The position numbers were made by a program, and so were the translations under genes. A stretch of DNA of 42,589 nucleotides from Planctomycetota bacterium (GTDB lineage Bacteria > Planctomycetota > UBA1135 > UBA2386). Below the pieces are notes generated by a model. That model worked only from the letters and a program-made list of their open reading frames with translations, ran no database searches and was not told the origin of the DNA. This document shows, one piece after another, positions 8,430-17,228 of the stretch. How positions within the stretch are numbered: position 1 is the first letter of the stretch; each line of letters opens with the position of its first letter. The stretch spans positions 36,802 to 79,390 of the forward strand of contig JACRLW010000035.1 in NCBI GenBank assembly GCA_016235155.1. The letters run 5' to 3'.

Positions 8430-9431
8430 TCAGTTGCGGTAGGCCTTGTGGCACGCGTCGCAGCGCTGCTTGAGCTGCGCGACGTGCTCTTTGGCGCGCG
8501 CGCCGGCGGCGGAGTGGCCCGAGTCGAGGTCCGCCAGCGTCGCGAGGAGCGCGCGCGCGGCGACCTGCGACTCCTTGATCCATCCCTGGAAGTCCTCCGG
8601 CTCCCCTGCCAGCTTGTCCGCGGTCGCGACGGCGTCGATCGCGCGCAGGGTGCGCTCCGCTTCGCCCAACGCGCGCGCGTCGGGGTGCTCCGCGAGCGGA
8701 CGCCACTCGTTCTCCGCGAGCGACTCGAGCGTCTCGAACGAACGGGACATCTCCACCATCGCGGCGCGCGTGCCGGCGAAGCGGTGCGCCGGAGCGAAGT
8801 CGAAGGCGAACCGCGCGGTCTCCGCGTCGCTCGGGACGGCGCCGAACGCGATGACGCCGTAGAGCCCCTCGTACTTCTTCGACGTCCCGCACCACTGCCT
8901 CATCTCGGCGATCGCCTGCGCGCGGGAGACACCGTCGAGGATCACGCGGCCGACTGCCGCGGCGGCGGGACCACGGTGCTGGCCGTGGAAGCAGTGCACG
9001 TAGAACGGGCCGTCGAGCTCGCGGAAGGTCTTGCTGATCGCGAGCATCTCGTCAGGCTCGATGCCCTTGTAGCGGATCGGCACGTGGACGTAGCGCAGCC
9101 CGTGTTTCGCCGCCGTCGGGGAATCAGGCGCCTTGCCGTCGACCGAGAGGATCGTCTTCACTCCCATCGCCGCGATCTGCGCGAAAGCCGTTTCCCCCTC
9201 GGGCTCCGCGCCCGACACGATCCGTTCGCTCAGGCGGTAGACGTTGTGCAGGTGCTCGGACTCGATCGGCTTCGTCTCGGGCAGCTCGACCGCCGCGGCC
9301 GCCTCGTAGGCGCTGCTCTCCATCGCCAGCGGCGGCGCGATGCGCGCGCCGGATCCCTGGACGGCGCACGCGGAGACGAAGACGGCGAGGGCGAGGGGGA
9401 CTCGGGACGCGGCGGTGGACTGAGAGCTCAT
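8430..9431 (-). CDS. Lipoprotein fusing a tyrosine/dual-specificity phosphatase to a cytochrome c'-like domain
   Basis: A 333-residue exported protein. It starts with a lipoprotein signal (lipobox VSAC, Cys22). Residues 55-200 form a phosphatase domain of the dual-specificity/PTP superfamily: a YRLSERIVSGAEP entry strand, then the active-site loop HCFHGQHR at 146-153, a full HC-X5-R signature with nucleophile Cys147 and Arg153. Residues 210-333 are a helical bundle ending in the heme c attachment motif CDACH (324-328) followed by KAYRN. A C-terminal CXXCH on a four-helix bundle is the hallmark of cytochrome c'/c556 proteins. Both domains look intact. The ATG at 9431 is chosen for the signal peptide; an in-frame upstream extension to 9668 is Arg/Pro-rich and overlaps the next gene. 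The combination suggests an envelope phosphatase tied to heme sensing or redox, which is inference. Confidence 0.85.
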   Translation of the reverse strand: MSSQSTAASRVPLALAVFVSACAVQGSGARIAPPLAMESSAYEAAAAVELPETKPIESEHLHNVYRLSERIVSGAEPEGETAFAQIAAMGVKTILSVDGKAPDSPTAAKHGLRYVHVPIRYKGIEPDEMLAISKTFRELDGPFYVHCFHGQHRGPAAAAVGRVILDGVSRAQAIAEMRQWCGTSKKYEGLYGVIAFGAVPSDAETARFAFDFAPAHRFAGTRAAMVEMSRSFETLESLAENEWRPLAEHPDARALGEAERTLRAIDAVATADKLAGEPEDFQGWIKESQVAARALLATLADLDSGHSAAGARAKEHVAQLKQRCDACHKAYRN

Positions 9432-9569
9432 CGGAGGTCGTTCTGGATCGGTGACCCAGGCGAGGGCGCGCGCCGCAGGCAAGGCACGTGCCGCGACGCA
9501 GCGAGGGCCGCGATCCGCCGGGGGAGCGGCTCGGCGCGACGCTCCCGACCGCTCGCACCCGCCGATCAC

Positions 9570-9615
9570 CGCGGGCCTCGTGGCCCGCGTGGAACGCTCG
9601 TCACCGATCGGTGAC
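9570..9615. terminator. Hairpin plus 16-base perfect palindrome after the gene at 9622
   Basis: Just beyond the stop of the reverse-strand gene at 9622 lies the perfect palindrome GTCACCGATCGGTGAC (9600-9615). A hairpin with 8-base arms (CGCGGGCC / GGCCCGCG, 9570-9589, 4-base loop) comes next. They lie 3' of one gene and 140-185 bases upstream of the phosphatase-cytochrome gene. They could end transcription or bind a dimeric regulator. No T-run follows, and inverted repeats of this size occur by chance in GC-rich DNA. Confidence 0.35.
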
Positions 9616-9621
9616 AGGAAC

Positions 9622-10173
9622 TCAGCGCGCGTAGATCCCGGCCGGGGACCAGATCGCGGCGGCACCACCCGAGATGCCGGTCTTCGGGAGGGTGATCGCG
9701 ACCGGCTTGCCGTCGACCTTCAGGGTCGCGCGCGATGCGGTCGCCTCGAGTCCCTGCTGGCGAAAGGGGGTCATTGCGCCCGGTGCACGGTCGATCACGC
9801 TCAGGGCACCGAGACCCTCCAGGCGCGTCTCGAAGACATGGCCCGCGGCTTCGACGCGCGCGGCGACCGAGCCGGGCAACTGCGTCGTCACGGTGATCTT
9901 CGCGGTGAGGACCGGAACCCCCGCGAACGGCGTGTCCGCGAAGATCTGCGGCCCGAAGAAGGCGCCGATCTTCGGATCCGTGCAGATGAAGCCGACCGCG
10001 ACAGGCGGTGCCTGCGGATCGGGTTGCCACAGCACCATGCCGGCCGGCGCGCTGCCGATCGGCGTGTGCACGATCCGCCCGACGTGGATCAGCACGTTGG
10101 GCATCGCGAGGTCGGAACGAGTGACGGCGCAGAGATCCACGCCGCCCTCCCAGCTCATCCAGCGTTCACTCAT
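9622..10173 (-). CDS. Hypothetical protein, unrecognised
   Basis: A 183-residue protein that I cannot assign to a family. There is no signal peptide and no convincing membrane segment. The sequence is beta-rich: PNVLIHVGRIVHTPIG, PPVAVGFICTDPKIGAFFGP, PVLTAKITVTTQLPG and a C-terminal IWSPAGIYAR. Cys residues are few and no catalytic motif is evident. The repeated strand-turn pattern would fit a small beta-sandwich or barrel. Start choice is uncertain: ATG 10173 gives MSERWMSWEGG, and a second in-frame ATG lies at MPNVLIHVG about 23 codons later. It sits 30 bases after the M16 protease gene on the same strand, so the two may be co-transcribed. A palindrome and hairpin follow its stop. Coding status is supported by long synonymous-looking GC3 bias and tight packing. 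Confidence 0.6.
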   Translation of the reverse strand: MSERWMSWEGGVDLCAVTRSDLAMPNVLIHVGRIVHTPIGSAPAGMVLWQPDPQAPPVAVGFICTDPKIGAFFGPQIFADTPFAGVPVLTAKITVTTQLPGSVAARVEAAGHVFETRLEGLGALSVIDRAPGAMTPFRQQGLEATASRATLKVDGKPVAITLPKTGISGGAAAIWSPAGIYAR

Positions 10174-10203
10174 GGAGTCCGCACGGTATCGGAGCGACTT
10201 GCC

Positions 10204-12993
<2,790 letters not shown>

Positions 12994-13018
12994 GCGGGCG
13001 GTTTGTAGCCGGGCCCGT

Positions 13019-13720
13019 TCACCCGTCGAGCGGGATCTGGAACGGGGCGAAGTCCACCGCGTCGCACGACGCGAGGTAGTAGCGGATCCCGTTCGCGTCG
13101 CCCTGGAACCCCGAGCGGTGGTCCTTGCCGTGGAGGTGGCCGTAGACGCAGATGCTCACGCCGGCTTCCTCGAGCAGCGGTGCGAACTCCGTCGTCCGCT
13201 GGTCGGTGTAGCGCGGCGGGTAGTGCACCAGCGCGATGCGGCGACCGTCACCGAGCTTGCGGACGGCTTCGATCGCGAGCTTCAGCCGCTCGACCTCGCG
13301 ACGGTAGATCTTCTCGGTGTCCGGCCCCGACCACGGCGATCCGGGCGGATCCCAGAGCCGCGCGCCGAGGACGACGGTGCGTTCATCGAGCCGCATCGCA
13401 TCGTGCTGGAGCGGATGGATCGACGGGTGCAATGCCGCCTTCACCTTCGCCAGCGAGGTCCACCACGTGCAGTGGTTGCCCTTGATGAGGACCTTCTGGC
13501 CCGGCCGTTCGCCGAGCCAGTCGAGGTCGGGTTGCGCCTGCTTCAGCGTGAGCCCCCACGACGTGTCGCCGCCGACGAGCACCCAGTCCGAAGGGGCGAT
13601 CCGCGCGTCCCATGCGGTCCGCAGTTTGTCGGCGTGCCCCTCCCACTGCGGACCGAACACGTCCATCGGCTTGTCGGTACCGAAGCTCAGATGGAGGTCG
13701 CTGATGGCGAAGAGGCGCAT
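13019..13720 (-). CDS. Calcineurin-like metallophosphoesterase
   Basis: A 233-residue cytosolic-looking phosphoesterase with all the metal-binding motifs of the calcineurin-like superfamily: SDLHLS (Asp8, His10), GGDTSWG (Asp52), KGNHCTWW (Asn82, His83), a later VHYPP and a C-terminal YGHLHG. The GNHCTWW and DTSWGLTLKQAQPD sequences are typical of a bacterial subgroup annotated as metallophosphoesterases of unknown substrate. There is no signal peptide. It is the first gene of the reverse-strand run that continues through the M16 protease, and it is divergent from the subtilase gene with about 185 bases between them. The substrate (nucleotide, lipid or protein phosphate) cannot be told from sequence. 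Confidence 0.92.
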   Translation of the reverse strand: MRLFAISDLHLSFGTDKPMDVFGPQWEGHADKLRTAWDARIAPSDWVLVGGDTSWGLTLKQAQPDLDWLGERPGQKVLIKGNHCTWWTSLAKVKAALHPSIHPLQHDAMRLDERTVVLGARLWDPPGSPWSGPDTEKIYRREVERLKLAIEAVRKLGDGRRIALVHYPPRYTDQRTTEFAPLLEEAGVSICVYGHLHGKDHRSGFQGDANGIRYYLASCDAVDFAPFQIPLDG

Positions 13721-13905
13721 GCGTCGCGGGAGGTGCGGGGCGAGAGTAGCCCGGATCCGCGGCAGTCAAAGGCGGGAAGACGAACCTGGCCGACTGGCCG
13801 CGGACGCATCGGCGCGGTACATGGCTGCCACCCGGACGCACGTCTCGCCGTGTGGCGCACGGGTTCGTTCCTCTCTTCCCGTTCTCCTTCCCGAGGTCTT
13901 CTCAC

Positions 13906-15252
13906 ATGCATGACCGCATCGCTCCCGCGGTCCTCCTTCTCCCGATCCTGTGCTCGATCGCCGGCCTGACGGCCCAAGACGTCGTCGCACCCGTCGCGCC
14001 CAAGCATCCGAATCTCGTCGTACGCGGCTTCGCGAACGCCGAGACCGAACGCCCCGCGGTCACCGCCGACGAGCTCATCGTCCGCTTCCGCTCCATCGTG
14101 GATCCCGAGGTCCTGCGCGAGGTGTGCGCGATCGTCGGCATCGAGCACGCGGACCGCGGTCTGGACGGCTCGTTCGAAGTGCTGCGCGTGCCTGCCGACC
14201 AGGTCGAGGTCTGGCTCGCCTGGCTCGACGCCCAGCCGGAGATCGAACTCGTGGAGCGCAATCCGTTCTGCCACACGACGGTCGCGCCCAACGACCCGTA
14301 CTACGCGCCCTATCAGTGGAACTTCCTGAACCGCGGCGCCCTCAGCAACGGCCGCGTCAGCAACAACGGCGTGCAGGCCGAGGCAGCCTGGCCGACCAGC
14401 ACCGGCAGCGGCGTGGTCGTCGCGGTCGTCGACACGGGCGTCGCCTACGAGAACTACTCCACGTTCGCGATCGCGCCTGACCTGGTCGGCCGCACCTTCG
14501 TGTCGCCCTACAACGCGATCACCGGCACGACGCACGCGAACGACGACAACAGCCACGGCACGCACGTCGCCGGCACGATCGGCCAGGTGACCAACAACGG
14601 CCTCGGCGTCGCGGGTCTCGCCCACAACTGCTCGATCATGCCGGTGAAGGTGCTGAACTCCGCGGGCAGCGGTTCGCACGCGCAGATCGCCAACGGGATC
14701 AACTGGGCCGCCAACAACGGCGCGAAGGTGATCAACATGAGCCTCGGCGGCTCGACCGGTTCGACGACCTTGCAGAACGCGGTCGACTACGCCTGGAGCC
14801 GCGGCGTCGTGATCTGCGCGGCGACCGGCAACACCGGGCGCAGCGGCGTGTCGTATCCGGCGCGCTACACCAACTGCATCGCGGTCGGCGCGACGCGCTT
14901 CGACGGCAACCGCGCGGGCTACTCGACCTGGGGCACGGGCATCGACGTCGTTGCGCCGGGCGGCGACACGAGCGTCGACCAGAACGGCGACGGCTACGGC
15001 GACGGCATCCTCCAGCAGACCTTCGCCTCCGGCACGCCCACGGCGTTTAGCTACTACTTCTTCCAGGGCACCTCGATGGCGACGCCGCACGTCGCCGCGA
15101 TCGCGGCACTCGTCCGCGCCTACCGTCCGACCTACACCAACACGCAGACCCGGAGCGCGATCGAGACGTCCTGCGTGGACCGCGGTTCGGCCGGCTACGA
15201 CACGCGCTACGGCTATGGACTGGTCGACGCCGCGACGGCGTTGACCCGCTGA
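13906..15252 (+). CDS. Secreted subtilisin-like serine protease (S8)
   Basis: A 448-residue secreted protease. It has a Sec signal (hydrophobic APAVLLLPILCSIAG, cleavage near LTAQ at 24). An I9-like propeptide follows at about 50-120 (ADELIVRFRS ... VERNPF). The S8 catalytic domain shows Asp176 (VAVVDTG), His217 (NSHGTHVAGT), oxyanion Asn309 (AATGN) and Ser390 (GTSMATPH). It ends shortly after the domain (YGYGLVDAATAL) with no sorting tail. The ATG at 13906 is preferred over one 18 codons upstream because it gives a clean signal peptide; GAGG about 13 bases before it is only a weak ribosome site. It probably digests extracellular protein. It is divergent from the phosphoesterase gene, with the sigma factor gene 241 bases downstream. 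Confidence 0.95.
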   Translation: MHDRIAPAVLLLPILCSIAGLTAQDVVAPVAPKHPNLVVRGFANAETERPAVTADELIVRFRSIVDPEVLREVCAIVGIEHADRGLDGSFEVLRVPADQVEVWLAWLDAQPEIELVERNPFCHTTVAPNDPYYAPYQWNFLNRGALSNGRVSNNGVQAEAAWPTSTGSGVVVAVVDTGVAYENYSTFAIAPDLVGRTFVSPYNAITGTTHANDDNSHGTHVAGTIGQVTNNGLGVAGLAHNCSIMPVKVLNSAGSGSHAQIANGINWAANNGAKVINMSLGGSTGSTTLQNAVDYAWSRGVVICAATGNTGRSGVSYPARYTNCIAVGATRFDGNRAGYSTWGTGIDVVAPGGDTSVDQNGDGYGDGILQQTFASGTPTAFSYYFFQGTSMATPHVAAIAALVRAYRPTYTNTQTRSAIETSCVDRGSAGYDTRYGYGLVDAATALTR

Positions 15253-15289
15253 CCGGCCGTTCGTGTCCGGAGTCGGGCGATCCCCTGAT

Positions 15290-15313
15290 GCGCGACGCCA
15301 CGTTGCGTCGCGC
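15290..15313 (+). terminator. Hairpin downstream of the subtilase gene
   Basis: Nine-base perfect arms GCGCGACGC / GCGTCGCGC flank a 6-base loop, starting 38 bases after the subtilase stop. The position suits a transcription end or mRNA 3' stabiliser. No T-run follows, so intrinsic termination of the classical type is not shown. Confidence 0.4.
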
Positions 15314-15358
15314 GGCGCGTCGCTCTCCGCGGCACCCGTGCTGGGTCGTTCGCCTCAC

Positions 15359-15394
15359 GCGATCGCTCCTGCGATCCCTTCTGCGATCCAGGCG
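15359..15394 (+). repeat. Three 12-base direct repeats sharing GCGATC
   Basis: GCGATC starts at 15359, 15371 and 15383, exactly 12 bases apart. The first two units match at 10 of 12 positions (GCGATCGCTCCT and GCGATCCCTTCT). The array lies about 100 bases upstream of the sigma factor start, where a regulator site could be. GCGATC is common throughout this window, so chance is not excluded. Confidence 0.4.
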
Positions 15395-15493
15395 TGAGAC
15401 GGAGCGGGACGCACGTGCGTCACGGCTCAATCGCACCGCCGCTTCCGGACGAAGATCCGCCCGTTCACGCGTTCGCGTGGACGCGCGGGCACG

Positions 15494-16276
15494 ATGCGGC
15501 AAGGGATCAGAACGAACGACGGAGCGACGGGCACCGAGCACACCGCGCGGCGGACGCGCGGCGGCGCTCAGCCCGTCCGCACGCGCAAGGAGCGCGATGC
15601 GCTGATCGAGCAGTACCTGCCGCTCGTCCGTCACGTCGCCTCGCGCCTGCCCGTCGCGATGCCGCCCGGTTTCGACCGCGAGGACCTGCACGGCGCCGGC
15701 GCGATCGGCCTCGTGCACGCCGCGGAGACCTGGGATCCGCTGCGTGGCGCTTCCTTCAAGACGTTTGCCTACACCGCGATCCGCGGCGCGATCCTCGACG
15801 AACTCCGTCGACTCGATCCGCTGCCGCGACCGCGGCGCGATCGCCTGCGTCGCATGCGCAAGACGTCTGCCGACCTGCGCGAGGAACTCGGGCGCGAACC
15901 GTCGCTCGACGAGATCGCCGCCCGCATGGGCGTGACCGGGGCGGACCTCGCGGAGGACGTCGAACTTCTGAGAGTCACGCGCATCGTGTCGCTCGACCAA
16001 CTCCGCTCGCTCGAACCCTCCGAGGTCGCGGGTGATGTCGCGGAACTCGACACGCCGGGACCGGTCGACCTCGCGGAGCGGAAGGACCTCGTCGAACGCG
16101 TCGCACAGGCGATCGGCGAGCTCCCCGATCCGGATCGGCGCGTCGCGGTGCTCTACCACCACGACGGGCTCTACCTGAAGGAGATCGGCACGCTGCTGGG
16201 CATCAGCGAGTCACGCGTCTGCCAGATCCTCGGGCGCGCGCACGCTCAGCTGCGGCGCGTCGTCATCTGCGGATGA
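15494..16276 (+). CDS. FliA/WhiG-type RNA polymerase sigma factor (sigma-28 group)
   Basis: A 260-residue sigma-70 family factor of the FliA/WhiG group. Region 2 is plain: YLPLVRHVASRLPVAMPPGF, then DLHGAGAIGLVHAAETWDP and GASFKTFAYTAIRGAILDELRR, followed by the LPRPRRDRLRRM turn typical of FliA. Region 3 reads REPSLDEIAARMGVT. Region 4 carries the helix-turn-helix EIGTLLGISESRVCQILGRA. The first 30 or so residues are a charged extension without homology, so the start could be later; ATG 15494 has no clear ribosome site. FliA factors drive flagellar and motility genes, though WhiG-like members serve other programmes; no flagellar genes are in the window. Its stop overlaps the start of the coiled-coil lipoprotein gene (ATGA), and a FlgM-like gene lies convergently just beyond. 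Confidence 0.93.
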   Translation: MRQGIRTNDGATGTEHTARRTRGGAQPVRTRKERDALIEQYLPLVRHVASRLPVAMPPGFDREDLHGAGAIGLVHAAETWDPLRGASFKTFAYTAIRGAILDELRRLDPLPRPRRDRLRRMRKTSADLREELGREPSLDEIAARMGVTGADLAEDVELLRVTRIVSLDQLRSLEPSEVAGDVAELDTPGPVDLAERKDLVERVAQAIGELPDPDRRVAVLYHHDGLYLKEIGTLLGISESRVCQILGRAHAQLRRVVICG

Positions 16277-16743
16277 CCCCGACGCTGCGGCGCTCGACGA
16301 CGGTGCCCTTCGCGTTGAGCCTCGCGCTCTGCGCGTGCACCACGACGCTGTCGAGCGTCGAGCGACCGGCGACGCCGATCGAGGCGGCGTTCGCACCGGA
16401 TCAGGACCAAGGCGAGCTGCGCGCGCGCATCGCGGAGCTCGAGCAGCGTCTCGCGGCGGAGCGCAGGGTCCGGCTCGACGCCGAAGCGCGCGTGCGGACG
16501 CTCGACGATCGCGTGCGTGCGCTCGAGGCGCGCGTCCTCGAACTCGCGCTCGAGCGCGTGCGCATGGAGCAGGAGGTTCTGCGCCTGCGTGTCGACGCGC
16601 TGCGCGCCGAACTCGGCGAGGTCGCGACCGTGCCAGCAGCGGAGCCCACCGCGACGACGACGCCACCCGCGCCGCGGACCACGATCGATCCGGGCGGCGA
16701 GGACCTGTCGAAGATCAGGATCCCGACGAGCCCGAGGCGTTGA
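16273..16743 (+). CDS. Small coiled-coil lipoprotein coupled to the sigma factor gene
   Basis: A 156-residue exported protein of unknown function. A lipoprotein signal (LSLALCAC, lipidated Cys near 20-22) is followed by a long charged heptad-like helix at about residues 48-115 (ELRARIAELEQRLAAERRV ... LRLRVDALRAEL), which predicts a coiled coil. A Pro/Thr-rich spacer and a short C-terminal tail (LSKIRIPTSPRR) end it. The ATG overlaps the sigma factor stop in an ATGA junction, so the two are very likely translated together. Its last 29 bases overlap the 3' end of the convergent FlgM-like gene. The coupling suggests a link between an envelope structure and the sigma factor's programme, but nothing in the sequence shows this directly. 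Confidence 0.8.
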   Translation: MTPTLRRSTTVPFALSLALCACTTTLSSVERPATPIEAAFAPDQDQGELRARIAELEQRLAAERRVRLDAEARVRTLDDRVRALEARVLELALERVRMEQEVLRLRVDALRAELGEVATVPAAEPTATTTPPAPRTTIDPGGEDLSKIRIPTSPRR

Positions 16744-16996
16744 GCCGCGGTTCGGTTCCGCCGTCACCCAGCCCCAACCAGCACCGCGCGGTCTCGCGCA
16801 GGGTCTCTTGCCGCTCGAGCGCGCCGGTCGCGAGTCGGCGTCGCGCGCTCGCGACGATCTCGGCCCGCTTCGGATCGACGGCCCGCAGTCTCTGAACGAG
16901 CGCACCGACGTCGACCGGCGCCGTGCGGCAAAGCGGCGCGGCGGGCGCGCGGCTCGGCTCGAGCGGTTCGGGGACGGTGTTCGTCTCGGGACTCAT
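16715..16996 (-). CDS. Candidate FlgM-like anti-sigma factor
   Basis: A 93-residue protein with a disordered, Pro-rich N-terminus and a helical C-terminal half: VDVGALVQRLRAVDPKRAEI, then VASARRRLATGALERQETL and RETARCWLGLG. The spacing of R..I...R..L..G.L......L...A..WL resembles FlgM, the small anti-sigma-28 protein whose C-terminal helices bind FliA. No Cys or membrane segment suggests another role. The start is well supported: AGGAG lies 6 bases before the ATG, one of very few good Shine-Dalgarno sites in the window. It is convergent with the sigma factor/lipoprotein pair and overlaps the latter by 29 bases. The assignment rests on faint similarity plus context; an unrelated small protein is possible. 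Confidence 0.55.
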   Translation of the reverse strand: MSPETNTVPEPLEPSRAPAAPLCRTAPVDVGALVQRLRAVDPKRAEIVASARRRLATGALERQETLRETARCWLGLGDGGTEPRLNASGSSGS

Positions 16997-17002
16997 CGCG
17001 AT

Positions 17003-17007
17003 CTCCT
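17003..17007 (-). promoter_or_regulatory. Shine-Dalgarno site of the FlgM-like gene
   Basis: On the reverse strand the sequence AAGAGGAGA contains AGGAG with a 6-base spacer to the ATG at 16996. It decides the start of the small gene and is unusual here, as most starts in this window lack such a site. Confidence 0.7.
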
Positions 17008-17228
17008 CTTCGGACCCGCGGCACCTCGACGTGCCGCACCTTCCTCCATGTTCGGAAGCGGGATCGACGGCTTGAGCCGCGCACCCGGTTTCCGTCCGTC
17101 TTTTCGGCGGCGACCGCCAGGAACCTGACCGAATCGGGACTCCGGCACCCGGCGAGGTCCGATCGATCGTTCGCTTGGTCCCGTCCCGGGCACGTGATCG
17201 AATCGCGAGTGATCACGAGCGTCGAAAC

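Noticed and set aside
17018..17037. Seven-base hairpin (GCGGCAC / GTGCCGC) upstream of the FlgM-like start
   Set aside because: Stems of this size are expected about once per kilobase by chance at this GC content.
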